This document shows positions 50,330-60,158 of a stretch of 64,000 bases of DNA, piece by piece. The position numbers and the translations under genes were made by a program. The notes below the pieces were generated by a model. The model was not told the DNA's origin, ran no database searches, and was given only the letters and a program-made list of their open reading frames with translations. Origin of the DNA: Macrococcoides goetzii. Its GTDB lineage: Bacteria; Bacillota; Bacilli; Staphylococcales; Staphylococcaceae. Numbering within the stretch: position 1 is the stretch's first letter; the number at the start of each line of letters is the position of its first letter. The stretch lies in NCBI RefSeq assembly GCF_002742385.2, contig NZ_MJBI02000001.1, positions 682,001 to 746,000 on the forward strand, given 5' to 3'.

Positions 50330-52959
50330 ATAACAAAAAATATTCACCACTATTGTTAACTGTAATCGCTTTATTATTGGCTATATTCGGTCATAGTTTT
50401 TACATCTATCGATTCTTTAAAGACGGGACTATCTTTACAGGACCAAATGATGGACTGGAACAAATGTTACCGATGCAGCTATATCTTTATGACAAATTCA
50501 CATCCAGGGAATTCTTTTATAATTTAGACTTTGGGCTTGGCGGAGATTATTATACAGATTTAGCTTATTACTATTCTACATCGATTATTTTCTTTATTAA
50601 TATGCTCGCTGTACGTTTTTTTGATTTATTTTTTAATTTTCAAGTAGACACTGTTACTTTCTGGGCTAAAAATGCATTCTTTATTTCGATAGCTAAATCA
50701 ACAGCTGGCATCTTAGCAAGTTACTATTATTTTAGAAAGATAAAGATGACACCACTGCCTGCTTTATTGTCCGGTTTTCTATTCTTAACATCAGCAATAT
50801 ACTTTAGGTTTACATTATACTGGTCATTCTTTAGTGATGTTTTTATTTTCTTACCATTGTTATTACTTGGTATTGAACGTTACATACAAGATGAGAAAAA
50901 AGGTATTTTTATCATAGCTACCGCATGTATTTTTATCAACAACTTCTATTTTGCATATTATCAGGTATTATTCGGATTAATCTATTTTGTATTAAGAAAT
51001 ATTTTCAGAAGTGAGTATGATACAGTTAAACGCGGCAAACAGTGGATTAATTTTGTGATCATGGCTGTGCTTGGATTAATGGTCAGCGCTTTTGCATTCT
51101 TTTACGGGGCAAAGAGTTTTCTGCAGAATGAACGTGCGCCATATAACGTAAAAATTCCATTATTCGATCCTTTCGATCAAAATGCGAATATATTTTATGA
51201 TAACTATCTTGTCATTGTCCTATTTATTACTTTACAGGCATTGCTTACGTTTAAATTCTATAAAAATTATTTCTATCGCTTTTTTGCAATTATGTCTATT
51301 GCTTTGATGTTACTTAGCTTCACGCCTTTTATCGACTCGGTATTTAATGGTTTTAGTGCACCTCAAAAACGCTGGCACTATTTAATTACATTCTTTACGA
51401 GTGGCTTAATCGGTTTCTATATTATGAAATTTAAAGAGATTTCAATCCAGAATTACTTATATTCTTTAATTCCGGGATTCGTCATTGTATTTATGAGTCA
51501 TCATTATATAGATAAAGCCGTAACCTGGGTATGGCTCTTACCAGTTATCGCAATTATTGGATTAATTGTTTTGATCGTAAAAGACGATGCTATCAAACAG
51601 ACTTTTTACTATTTACTGATTGCAATGATGATTATACTGAACTGGGATATCGTTCGCGTACATAATAAACTCGATAACTATAATCCAGGTATTGATGAGC
51701 GTGCAAAGATGAGTTATATCGAGTCTAGTGTTTATGATTCTCCACTGCAAAGGCAAATTGTAGATGAACTAAAGAAAAAATTAAAGCCCGGAGAACGTAT
51801 CGACTGGCGTGTATTAGAACAAGATAATACACCGATGTATCAAAACTTTAACGGGGTTTCATTATATTCAAGTATCTTTGATGGCTCACTAATCGATTTT
51901 TACTACAAACAATTAAAAATCAACATTAAAGAAGAGTCATTATCTCGATACTCTACATTTAATTCAAGAAGTAACTTAGAATCTCTTATGAATATTCGAT
52001 ATTTAGTAAGAAAATCATATCAGACAGATATCCCTGAAAACTTTAAGTTAATTGCTGATAATGGAAAATATAAAATATATGAAAATACTAAAATGATTCC
52101 ATTCGCTCGAATTACATCAAACGTAGTAAACAGCAAAGATTTAACAACGCCGATAGACAGAGAACATGCAATGATAGATGGTATCGTATCTGATCGTTTA
52201 GCAACGAATTATAAGATTAATCCAGCTCAAAATTTATTATCTGAAATGAAAGTGACACCTTCTGGTGCTGAATGGATTGCTGATAATAAGACATTAAAAG
52301 TGAATCCGCCGAGCGGTGGATTAGTAATCGACATCCCAAAAACTTTATTAAAACAATATAAAGATTTTTATGTTGATATGCATGTACAGTTACAATCACC
52401 TGTTACAAATCATCAGATTAATATCAATGGATACGCGAATAATCGACTTTTTCAAACGAGTAAATATCGTACACATTATGACGATCTAATGTATAGAGTA
52501 AAGTCACCGAAAAATGGAAAGATATTGATCGGTCTAACTGGCGGGACATATCAATTAACAATTAATGGTATTTACGGAGAAGACTATAAAACTTTATCTA
52601 AAGTGAATCAGACAAACAATTATACGTTTACTGATAAAGGTAATAAAATGACTGTTCAGCTTAAATCATCAAAAGATGGCTACTTAACAGTACCTATCAC
52701 ATATCGTGATGGGATGCGCGCATATGTTGATGGTAAAAAAGTTAATGTCGAAAGAGCAAATTATATTATGAGCGCTGTGAAAGTCGATGAAAATACAAAA
52801 ACAGTAGAATTTCGTTATACGCCACCATATTTTTATTTGATGGTCGCAATATCACTTATAGGTATTATTCTTTCTGTGTTGTACACGAGAAATTCGAGTG
52901 GTGAAAGGAAGAAGATAAAATATGTTTTCTCAAAAAATAAAAAACAGGAACTGGTCTAA
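50326..52959 (+). CDS. yfhO: YfhO-family GT-C membrane glycosyltransferase, copy 1
   Basis: This 877-residue protein has about a dozen membrane helices and a large C-terminal extracytoplasmic part (about 460-840), then a final helix. The first outer loop carries FKDGTIFTGPNDGLEQM and LDFGLGGDYYTDLAYYYST, with acidic residues typical of GT-C enzymes. In B. subtilis, Listeria and S. aureus, YfhO-type proteins move the sugar from the C55-phosphate carrier to lipoteichoic acid. The same role is inferred here. It overlaps the gtrA-like gene by four bases and the second YfhO by 38 bases. Confidence 0.88.
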   Translation: MNNKKYSPLLLTVIALLLAIFGHSFYIYRFFKDGTIFTGPNDGLEQMLPMQLYLYDKFTSREFFYNLDFGLGGDYYTDLAYYYSTSIIFFINMLAVRFFDLFFNFQVDTVTFWAKNAFFISIAKSTAGILASYYYFRKIKMTPLPALLSGFLFLTSAIYFRFTLYWSFFSDVFIFLPLLLLGIERYIQDEKKGIFIIATACIFINNFYFAYYQVLFGLIYFVLRNIFRSEYDTVKRGKQWINFVIMAVLGLMVSAFAFFYGAKSFLQNERAPYNVKIPLFDPFDQNANIFYDNYLVIVLFITLQALLTFKFYKNYFYRFFAIMSIALMLLSFTPFIDSVFNGFSAPQKRWHYLITFFTSGLIGFYIMKFKEISIQNYLYSLIPGFVIVFMSHHYIDKAVTWVWLLPVIAIIGLIVLIVKDDAIKQTFYYLLIAMMIILNWDIVRVHNKLDNYNPGIDERAKMSYIESSVYDSPLQRQIVDELKKKLKPGERIDWRVLEQDNTPMYQNFNGVSLYSSIFDGSLIDFYYKQLKINIKEESLSRYSTFNSRSNLESLMNIRYLVRKSYQTDIPENFKLIADNGKYKIYENTKMIPFARITSNVVNSKDLTTPIDREHAMIDGIVSDRLATNYKINPAQNLLSEMKVTPSGAEWIADNKTLKVNPPSGGLVIDIPKTLLKQYKDFYVDMHVQLQSPVTNHQININGYANNRLFQTSKYRTHYDDLMYRVKSPKNGKILIGLTGGTYQLTINGIYGEDYKTLSKVNQTNNYTFTDKGNKMTVQLKSSKDGYLTVPITYRDGMRAYVDGKKVNVERANYIMSAVKVDENTKTVEFRYTPPYFYLMVAISLIGIILSVLYTRNSSGERKKIKYVFSKNKKQELV

Positions 52960-55594
52960 CATAAAAATCTTAGGAGTGGCAAGTATATTGTCACTCCTTG
53001 CTCATAGTTTCGTCCTTTTTCGTTTATTTAAGGATGGTACCTTGTTTACGGGTAAAGGTGATGGAATCGCGCAAATGATTCCATTTCAAATGTATTTGTA
53101 TGACAAATTTACACATTTACATTTCTTTTATGATATTGATTTTGGTATTGGCGGAGACTTTTTTAGAAGTCTTGCTTATTACTATTCAACTGCCCCACTT
53201 TCATATTTAAATTTCGCAATCGTGTGGCTTAGCAATATCATCTTGCCAATAGATACGACTGACCCTGTTTTCTGGGCAAAGAATCAATTTGTCATTTCTA
53301 TCATAAAACTTACGTTTATTATCTTTACGACGTATAAACTTTTACGTTATATCAATCTAAATCAACTTTCAAGCTGGACAGGTGCATTTATATATGGCTG
53401 GTCTACAGCTTATTTCTTCTTTACATTTACGTGGAGCTTTTTTAGTGATGTGATGCTTTGGTTACCTTTAACCATCCTAGGCATGGAACGTTTCTTTCAT
53501 GAAAGAAAAATCGGATTATTTATTGTAGCGATTGCACTCACATTACATTCGAATTTTTACTTTAGCTATTATGAATTTATTTTTGTATTATTTTATTTTC
53601 TGTATCGCATTATTTATCCAAAAGAGACTGACGTCGTTGATCGTATACAAAAACTATTATTATTAGCTATAGCCTCATTACTTGGTCTTGGTATAGCAGC
53701 TGTAGGTATATTTACAGGAATATCAAGTTATTTAATGAATGATAGAACATTGCCATCAATTCAGGTTAAGCCATTTATTGATATGGTAGGTTTCTATAAC
53801 CTATTCTATGATGGCTATTACGTTATTATTTGCTTTATCACTGTTCTTGCATTAATGTCATTTAAAATGTATCAACATTATATGTATCGTCTGTTTGCGA
53901 CGATTACGTTAATCTTTATGGTTTGTTCATTAAGTCCATTATTCGACAGCTTTTTTAATGGCTTTTCAATCGATCAACGTCGCTGGATCTATCTACTCGC
54001 ATTTACGTCAGCTGTATTAATTGCGCATTATTTAAATCATTTAAAACACATTGATTTAAAGACTTTTCTAATTTCACTTATCCCGGTGTGTATCATCTAT
54101 CCGGTATCAATGTATGGTCATGAAAAAGTATTGATGTGGTTATTATTTATTCCAATTATCTGTATCATGATAGGTTTCTATTTATACAGTAAAAATAGAA
54201 CTACATATCAATTATTACATGCAACCATCATTATTATGAATTTAGTCTTTGTCTATGATTATGTGACGCAGCAGATGGATACATTACATCCAGCAAAAGA
54301 ACATAATATTGATTTCTTAAACTCTGAAAACTTTAATTCTAAGACACAACAACAAATGATCAATGGTATTAAGAAAGATCAATTACCTGGCGAACGCATT
54401 GAATGGCAAACATCAAGTACGCATAATACACCGATGTATCAAAAATTCAATGGTATTAAATTATATTCATCAATCTTTGATCAGGACATCTTAAAGTTTT
54501 ATGATAAAGAACTCAATATCACGATGCCAACAGATAGTAACTCTATTTATTATGGACTTGGAGAACGTGCAAATCTTTATAGTTTATTTAATGTCGATAC
54601 TACCATCAGAAACGCAGAAAGTAGTACGATACCCTATGGTTTCTCAAAGGGTAAAACGTATGCTGAACCAAATGGCACAAAACAATACATTGTCTATAAC
54701 AATGAAAATCAACTACCATTTGTCCGCGTTACAAACAATGTGTATAATGCACAGACACTAAACACACCTATCGACCGTGAACATGCGATGTTAAATGGTG
54801 TAGTGCTTGATAGAAAAGGCAAAACATCTATACCATCTGCCAAAAACTTATTAGACCAAGCTCAAGTGACTTATAAAGATGCAACATTTGATGGTAATAA
54901 ATTAATCGTCACTCAGGAAAATGGTGGTCCGAGAATACAATTACCTCAAAATATCGTCGATCAATATAAAGATCTGTATGTCACTTTGAGCATTGAATCA
55001 AAAACATTTAAAGACTTTCACTATGTCTGGATTAATGAGATTTATCAGTCTCGTAAACCTCTTGATGATGACTATCGTCGATTTAATCCAACGATAACAT
55101 TGAAAGTGAAAGCAAGTGCTTTATTAGAACTAAAACTTAAACCTGGTGAATATCGTTACAAACTAAATGGCATCTATGGTGAGAATTATAAAACATTAAA
55201 ACAAGCAGCAAAACAAAAAAATAATCATCAATTCACACAAGATAAAGATAAGATGATAATTAAACTCGGTGAGCATAAGGGAGGTTACGCGGTTATACCG
55301 GTACCCTATTTAAAAGGAATGAAAGCTGAAGTAGATGGTAAAAAAAGTGAGGTACAGGAAGGTAACTATTTAATGACAGCTGTCCCAATTGAAAAAGGAG
55401 CACAACAAATCATTATTCGCTATACACCACCTTATTTTCACTTGATGCAATTTATCTCAATAATATCTATTATTTTAGCTATTCTGTTTGCTAAAGCAGT
55501 CTATCAACGTAAATTCTTACATCAGAAAAGAAACAACATAACTTATAAGGAAGAAGATAATCAGTTTAATCATCATTTAACAACTGAGATGTAA
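52922..55594 (+). CDS. yfhO: YfhO-family GT-C membrane glycosyltransferase, copy 2
   Basis: This 890-residue paralogue of the preceding protein is clearly related along its whole length. FKDGTLFTGKGDGIAQM and IDFGIGGDFFRSLAYYYST match the same loop of copy 1. Further matches are RRWIYLLAFTSA, IDREHAMLNGVV and the closing RYTPPYFHLM. The divergence is large, so the duplication is old. Both copies retain the outer-loop acidic residues. The start lies inside the end of copy 1 in another frame, after AAAGGAAGAAG. It may use a different acceptor or sugar than copy 1. Confidence 0.88.
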   Translation: MFSQKIKNRNWSNIKILGVASILSLLAHSFVLFRLFKDGTLFTGKGDGIAQMIPFQMYLYDKFTHLHFFYDIDFGIGGDFFRSLAYYYSTAPLSYLNFAIVWLSNIILPIDTTDPVFWAKNQFVISIIKLTFIIFTTYKLLRYINLNQLSSWTGAFIYGWSTAYFFFTFTWSFFSDVMLWLPLTILGMERFFHERKIGLFIVAIALTLHSNFYFSYYEFIFVLFYFLYRIIYPKETDVVDRIQKLLLLAIASLLGLGIAAVGIFTGISSYLMNDRTLPSIQVKPFIDMVGFYNLFYDGYYVIICFITVLALMSFKMYQHYMYRLFATITLIFMVCSLSPLFDSFFNGFSIDQRRWIYLLAFTSAVLIAHYLNHLKHIDLKTFLISLIPVCIIYPVSMYGHEKVLMWLLFIPIICIMIGFYLYSKNRTTYQLLHATIIIMNLVFVYDYVTQQMDTLHPAKEHNIDFLNSENFNSKTQQQMINGIKKDQLPGERIEWQTSSTHNTPMYQKFNGIKLYSSIFDQDILKFYDKELNITMPTDSNSIYYGLGERANLYSLFNVDTTIRNAESSTIPYGFSKGKTYAEPNGTKQYIVYNNENQLPFVRVTNNVYNAQTLNTPIDREHAMLNGVVLDRKGKTSIPSAKNLLDQAQVTYKDATFDGNKLIVTQENGGPRIQLPQNIVDQYKDLYVTLSIESKTFKDFHYVWINEIYQSRKPLDDDYRRFNPTITLKVKASALLELKLKPGEYRYKLNGIYGENYKTLKQAAKQKNNHQFTQDKDKMIIKLGEHKGGYAVIPVPYLKGMKAEVDGKKSEVQEGNYLMTAVPIEKGAQQIIIRYTPPYFHLMQFISIISIILAILFAKAVYQRKFLHQKRNNITYKEEDNQFNHHLTTEM

Positions 55595-55607
55595 GGAGAA
55601 GATATAA

Positions 55608-57686
55608 GTGAATAACGAAGCAAATCAACACTCACTCAATTTTTCAAAGCGCATTATTTCAAATTGGTTCTACTACTTTTTAAGTGCATATACTATGTAT
55701 GCACTTTTCAGTCTTTTCACTACCGATTCCAATAATTTATATTTCCAATTGTCACGACCATATGATTTCCCTGTGGTTTGTCTTGCTGTTGTAGCTGTGG
55801 CTATAGGATGTTATTTTATGAATCGTTTCGTACCTATTTCTCCATTTGAATTAGCAAGTATATGTTTAAGCGTTTATATGATAAGTGTTTGTCTAAAAGC
55901 ACCAAGCCCTTTAATTATTATTGGATTTCTAGCGATCAATATCATGATACTGACGAAACTATTATTTGAGAAAAGCATGGTTGTTATATTTATCGGCATT
56001 TCATTTATTGTTATCATGATTAAAGGCATATTTTTACATGATGTAAATGGTGAAGCTTTACAAAAGTTCAACTATGTTATCACAGAAAAAGAACTTGCTT
56101 TAAAAAAAGGTCTGTTAATCGGACTGTATCTGTCAATTTTTACGGCTGGTATACTTTTAATTTTGCAACGCACTCAATTTTTAAATAAACTAAATAATAA
56201 AATAAAAATAGAACCTGCTTTAAAAATATTTGTCATCGTTATGCTTATACTCATTACAAGTTACACATCTATAATTATGATCGGTAAAGAGCTCGTCATG
56301 GGTTTTGCAACTTATGACAAAGGATTATTCACACAAATGTTTGAAAGTATGCGTCAAGGTCTAGGTCCAATGACCTCACTTGAAAGAGATCAGTGGATGT
56401 CACATTTCCATGTGCATGTCTCACCAATATTTTATTTAATGCTCCCTTTCTATATGCTATGGCCGAAACCTGAAACGCTGGAATTGTTACAGGTGCTTGT
56501 TACAATGAGCGGCATTATTCCGTTTTACTTAATACTGAAACATTTCCAGTTCAACAAATTGATACAATCATTATTTTTATTACTATTTATTGTCACACCA
56601 ACACTTTCAAGTTCTCATTTATACGGTTTACATGAGAACTGTTTTCTTACACCACTCTTGTTATGGCTTATACTTGCAAATTTAAAAGGCTGGACGTATC
56701 GTCTGATAATTATTTTAGGATTCACATTACTGATTAAAGAAGATATTATGATCTATATTATTGCGATTGGATTGTATTTTACTTTTCAAAAACAATTTGA
56801 TATGTCGTCAAAACGTACATTATTTACAGTGTTAACTCAAATCATAGTGCCAATAGTATACTTTGCTATATGTATGTACTATTTAAATACATTTGGTGAT
56901 GGTTCAATGACAACGCGTTTCACAAACTTTATGTTACCAGGACAAACGGGTCTAAAGGATGTAATTATCAACATATTCACGAATCCAACCTATTTCTTTA
57001 GTGCGCTGTTTACGTTTAATAAGATCAAATACATCGTTACTTTGCTTTCAATGTATATATTTTTACCACTAATACAGAAACATTGGATCAGCTATATACT
57101 ACTGCTTCCAATGCTTGTCATCAATCTATTAAGTGATTTCCCGTATCAGGCTGACTTCGGCTTTCAGTATCATTACGGAAGTACAGCATTGTTATTGTTT
57201 ATGACAATACTTGCAGTTAATACATTAGACAAAAATAGAGATTCAATCAACGAACAGAATCAAAAACAACAACTAACATTAATGACAAAAGGTCATCGCA
57301 AAATCATATTATTATTAACATGTGCATGCATTATGTCAGCGTCGATATTCTTTACATTGATGCATCCATCAACATACGGTATTAAAGCATATGTAGAACA
57401 AAGTGCTTACTATAAAGATAAAAAGCAAACGTTACAATCACTGCCTCGAAATAAAAAAATATTGGCCTATGGCTTTTATACGACGCAGCTTGCTCAAAAC
57501 AAATATTTATATGATCTTGATTATCATAATGATAAGAAAATAGATACAAATATTGAATATGTCGTTGTACCTAGAGCATTATCGACTGATGGCTCTGAAC
57601 AGTCTCAGTTAATCGCACAATATATGAAACTTGGCTATAAAGAATACCATTTATCAACATTAGAGATATTAATATTAAAAAGATAA
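55608..57686 (+). CDS. DUF2079 polytopic membrane protein (GT-C-like)
   Basis: This 692-residue protein has about 13 membrane helices. The outer loop YDKGLFTQMFESMRQGLGPM, the later FHVHVSPIFYLMLPFYMLWP and LYGLHENCFLTPLLLW match the DUF2079 family. That family resembles lipid-linked-sugar GT-C transferases, but I know of no proven function. It starts with GTG 13 bases after copy 2 of YfhO, behind AAGGAGA, and ends the operon just before a terminator. Envelope sugar transfer is an inference from family and context. Confidence 0.8.
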   Translation: MNNEANQHSLNFSKRIISNWFYYFLSAYTMYALFSLFTTDSNNLYFQLSRPYDFPVVCLAVVAVAIGCYFMNRFVPISPFELASICLSVYMISVCLKAPSPLIIIGFLAINIMILTKLLFEKSMVVIFIGISFIVIMIKGIFLHDVNGEALQKFNYVITEKELALKKGLLIGLYLSIFTAGILLILQRTQFLNKLNNKIKIEPALKIFVIVMLILITSYTSIIMIGKELVMGFATYDKGLFTQMFESMRQGLGPMTSLERDQWMSHFHVHVSPIFYLMLPFYMLWPKPETLELLQVLVTMSGIIPFYLILKHFQFNKLIQSLFLLLFIVTPTLSSSHLYGLHENCFLTPLLLWLILANLKGWTYRLIIILGFTLLIKEDIMIYIIAIGLYFTFQKQFDMSSKRTLFTVLTQIIVPIVYFAICMYYLNTFGDGSMTTRFTNFMLPGQTGLKDVIINIFTNPTYFFSALFTFNKIKYIVTLLSMYIFLPLIQKHWISYILLLPMLVINLLSDFPYQADFGFQYHYGSTALLLFMTILAVNTLDKNRDSINEQNQKQQLTLMTKGHRKIILLLTCACIMSASIFFTLMHPSTYGIKAYVEQSAYYKDKKQTLQSLPRNKKILAYGFYTTQLAQNKYLYDLDYHNDKKIDTNIEYVVVPRALSTDGSEQSQLIAQYMKLGYKEYHLSTLEILILKR

Positions 57687-57709
57687 CAAAAAATGGTCAA
57701 ATATGAAAT

Positions 57710-57752
57710 ACACCCCTAAAGTTGAACCTTAAATCATTAGGGGTGTTTATTT
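57710..57752 (+). terminator. Terminator of the plus-strand membrane operon
   Basis: Stem ACACCCCTAA/TTAGGGGTGT around a 17-base loop (57710-57746), followed by TTATTT on the plus strand. It faces the rplS terminator. Confidence 0.82.
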
Positions 57753-57757
57753 AAGTT

Positions 57758-57790
57758 AAAAAAAGAGTCACTTCATTTCTGAAGTGACTC
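57758..57790 (-). terminator. Terminator of rplS
   Basis: Eleven-base-pair stem GAGTCACTTCA/TGAAGTGACTC (57765-57790) with a four-base loop, then seven T residues on the minus strand. Confidence 0.9.
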
Positions 57791-57805
57791 CAATTGTTGC
57801 TTCTA

Positions 57806-58156
57806 TTAACGAATTTCTTTAATACGAGCAGCTTTACCACGAAGGCTACGTAAGTAATAAAGTTTCGCACGACGTACTTTACCACGACGTAATACTTCAA
57901 TTTTCTCGATTTTAGGTGTGTGTACAGGGAATGTACGCTCAACACCAACACCGTAAGAAATCTTACGAACCGTGAAAGTTTCAGAAATTCCGCCACCGCG
58001 ACGTTTAATGACAACACCTTCGAAAACCTGGATACGTTCGCGAGATCCCTCAACGATACGTACGTGTACTTTTAAAGTATCACCAGGACGGAATGATGGT
58101 AAGTCTGTACGCAATTGGTCTTTTGTAATTGCATCGATTAATACATTATTTGACAT
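57806..58156 (-). CDS. rplS: 50S ribosomal protein L19
   Basis: L19 sits at the subunit interface and contacts 16S rRNA. The 116-residue protein shows [19 protein letters not shown], the [25 protein letters not shown] signature (split here by its position) and a basic C-terminus [11 protein letters not shown]. It has its own strong promoter and a leader that resembles known L19 leaders. The ATG follows AGAAGGAGAAGAATAAT. Confidence 0.98.
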   Translation of the reverse strand: MSNNVLIDAITKDQLRTDLPSFRPGDTLKVHVRIVEGSRERIQVFEGVVIKRRGGGISETFTVRKISYGVGVERTFPVHTPKIEKIEVLRRGKVRRAKLYYLRSLRGKAARIKEIR

Positions 58157-58230
58157 ATTATTCTTCTCCTTCTACCTATGTTCTTAAGGCTTTGCTCAGC
58201 GGATCATAGTGATTTATGTGCTTTTCACAC
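58157..58230 (-). promoter_or_regulatory. rplS 5' leader, possible L19 leader RNA
   Basis: The leader pairs CTATG with CATAG around a GCTGAGCAAAGC hairpin, close to the AGAAGGAG binding site. L19 autoregulatory leaders are described in low-GC Gram-positives; membership here is from memory of the pattern. Confidence 0.45.
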
Positions 58231-58237
58231 TTTTATA

Positions 58238-58266
58238 ATTATACTAGGTTACATAATACAAGTCAA
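58238..58266 (-). promoter_or_regulatory. rplS promoter
   Basis: Minus strand TTGACT (58261-58266) and TATAAT (58238-58243) with a 17-base spacer, close to consensus. Confidence 0.8.
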
Positions 58267-58284
58267 TATATTATTTATATTATA

Positions 58285-59010
58285 CTACTTATTATCTTTC
58301 AATTGCTTTAATATCTTTAAATCTTGTTCGGTTAAAGGATAAGTTTCTAACAAATCAGGTCGACGCTCTAACGTTCTCTTTAGAGATTCTATATGTCTCC
58401 ATTCTGCAATGCGTTTATGATCGCCGCTCATGAGTACGTTTGGCACCTTTAAGCCTTGAAATTCTGCTGGTCTCGTATATTGAGGGTGCTCAAGTAAACC
58501 GCTTGAAAATGAGTCATCTTCATGGGAAACTTCATTACCTAATACTTCCGGTATGAGTCGTACAATGGCATCTGTCATCGTAATCGCCGCATATTCTCCA
58601 CCCGTTAATACAAAATCTCCTAAAGAAATTTCATCCGTAACAAGTTCTGTACGAATACGCTCATCATATCCTTCATAATGACCACAAATAAATACGAGAT
58701 GCTCTGCATGTGCTAATTCCTCGGCTTTAGCCTGATCAAATCGTTTTCCTTGTGGACACATTAATATGACACGCGTCTTATCAGTTTTGTTAAGATGATT
58801 CATCGCATTAAAGATTGGTTCTGGTTTTAACACCATTCCCTGACCACCACCATATGGATAATCGTCAACTTGATGATGTTTATTGTTTGAATAATCTCTA
58901 AAGTTAACAGTATTGAATTGAACGATGCCCTTATCTTGTGAACGTTTCATAATGGAATGATTTAATATATCAAACATTTCCGGAAAAAGTGTTAAATAAT
59001 CAATCCTCAC
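58285..59010 (-). CDS. trmD: tRNA (guanine-37-N1)-methyltransferase
   Basis: TrmD makes m1G37 in tRNA, which prevents frameshifting. The 241-residue SPOUT-fold protein shows [19 protein letters not shown], the AdoMet knot region [14 protein letters not shown] and [11 protein letters not shown]. It starts with GTG at 59010, overlapping the rimM stop by four bases (GTGA). It belongs to the conserved rpsP-khpA-rimM-trmD run. Confidence 0.97.
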   Translation of the reverse strand: MRIDYLTLFPEMFDILNHSIMKRSQDKGIVQFNTVNFRDYSNNKHHQVDDYPYGGGQGMVLKPEPIFNAMNHLNKTDKTRVILMCPQGKRFDQAKAEELAHAEHLVFICGHYEGYDERIRTELVTDEISLGDFVLTGGEYAAITMTDAIVRLIPEVLGNEVSHEDDSFSSGLLEHPQYTRPAEFQGLKVPNVLMSGDHKRIAEWRHIESLKRTLERRPDLLETYPLTEQDLKILKQLKDNK

Positions 59011-59507
59011 GATAAAAGACCTTCCATCGCTTCTATTGTAATACGTTTATTTTCAATATCAATTTCTTTTACGACATCTTCAATATATGGAATAAGATGT
59101 TCTTTTTCTCCACGAATTACCCAAACATCATTTGCCCCTGTTTCAAAAATATCTGTCACTTTACCGATTGATACACCATCATTAAAAACTTCACATCCAA
59201 TGATGTCGCTATAATAATATTCATTTTCTTCTAAAGGTAGTGATGCAGTATCTACATCCTGATAAACATCAAGACCTTTATATTGTTCAACGTCATTAAT
59301 ATTATTAATGCCAACGAATGAGACCATATGAAAGTTCTTATGCACACGATATGACTTAATTGTAAGTTCCACTGTTTCATCTTTAAAAGGAATCAATAAT
59401 ACTTTACCGGGCTGAAAACGTTCTTCAGCAAAATCAGATGCTGATAATATTTTAACCTCACCTTTAACACCATGCATATTTACAATCTTTCCAACATTTA
59501 CATTCAT
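59007..59507 (-). CDS. rimM: 16S rRNA processing protein RimM
   Basis: This 166-residue assembly factor acts on the 30S head and binds S19. The N-terminal domain shows [15 protein letters not shown]; a C-terminal PRC-barrel contains [10 protein letters not shown] and [20 protein letters not shown]. The ATG at 59507 follows GGAGGTAATCATA; a start five residues upstream is less likely. A terminator-like hairpin separates it from khpA. Confidence 0.96.
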   Translation of the reverse strand: MNVNVGKIVNMHGVKGEVKILSASDFAEERFQPGKVLLIPFKDETVELTIKSYRVHKNFHMVSFVGINNINDVEQYKGLDVYQDVDTASLPLEENEYYYSDIIGCEVFNDGVSIGKVTDIFETGANDVWVIRGEKEHLIPYIEDVVKEIDIENKRITIEAMEGLLS

Positions 59508-59532
59508 TATGATTACCTCCACTCATCCTCAT

Positions 59533-59561
59533 AAAAAAAGAGTACCAAAAATGGCACTCTT
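59533..59561 (-). terminator. Terminator of rpsP-khpA
   Basis: Ten-base-pair stem AAGAGTGCCA/TGGTACTCTT with TTTT loop (59538-59561) and seven T residues on the minus strand. It overlaps the khpA stop and probably reduces transcription into rimM-trmD. Confidence 0.82.
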
Positions 59562-59787
59562 AATCAATTTCTACAAACACTTTCTTACTTGACTCGTTAT
59601 TAGACCCTGAAACGACCGTTCGAATCGCTTTCGCAATACGTCCATGTTTACCTATTACTTTTCCAACATCATCTGAATGTAGTATTAAATGATAGGTAAT
59701 ACTCGTTGCATGTTCTTCTTTTTCAATCTTAATATCTTGCGGATGATCGACGAGTGGTTCAATAATCGTTTGTAATAATTTTTCCAT
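59560..59787 (-). CDS. khpA: KH-domain RNA-binding protein KhpA (YlqC)
   Basis: This 75-residue single-KH protein binds RNA, usually with KhpB/Jag, and affects cell division and elongation in several Firmicutes. The KH loop GKVIGKHGRIAKAIRTVV is intact. It sits five bases after rpsP; its ribosome binding site is weak, suggesting coupled translation. Confidence 0.92.
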   Translation of the reverse strand: MEKLLQTIIEPLVDHPQDIKIEKEEHATSITYHLILHSDDVGKVIGKHGRIAKAIRTVVSGSNNESSKKVFVEID

Positions 59788-59792
59788 CGGAA

Positions 59793-60068
59793 TTACTTCG
59801 CGATTTTTTGGTTATGGAATTTTTCCATGATACCTTGTCCAGACAAGATATTACGTACTGTATCAGTAGGTTTAGCACCTTCAGCTAACCATTTTAAAGC
59901 TAACTCTTCATTAACTTTAATTTCAGCTTCTGGTTTAGCAACTGGATTATAAGTTCCGATTGCTTCGATGATACGTCCGTCACGAGGTGCACGAGCGTCT
60001 GCTACTACGATACGATAGAATGGGTTTCTTTTTGATCCCATACGAGTTAAACGAATTTTTACTGCCAT
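59793..60068 (-). CDS. rpsP: 30S ribosomal protein S16
   Basis: This 91-residue S16 protein starts [20 protein letters not shown] and has [15 protein letters not shown] and the [15 protein letters not shown] segment, all full length. It heads the rpsP-khpA-rimM-trmD run from a promoter downstream of the inserted oxidoreductase gene. The ATG at 60068 follows TGGAGAGATTTAATT. Confidence 0.98.
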   Translation of the reverse strand: MAVKIRLTRMGSKRNPFYRIVVADARAPRDGRIIEAIGTYNPVAKPEAEIKVNEELALKWLAEGAKPTDTVRNILSGQGIMEKFHNQKIAK

Positions 60069-60107
60069 AATTAAATCTCTCCATTTCATAACTTTCTACA
60101 AGAATTA

Positions 60108-60136
60108 ATAATAACAGACTCTCTTCATCCTGTAAA
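60108..60136 (-). promoter_or_regulatory. rpsP promoter
   Basis: Minus strand TTTACA (60131-60136) and TATTAT (60108-60113) with a 17-base spacer. The -35 box lies in the 3' arm of a CTGTAAAG/CTTTACAG hairpin that follows the oxidoreductase stop. Confidence 0.65.
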
Positions 60137-60158
60137 GTATTTTTTCTTTACAGATTAA

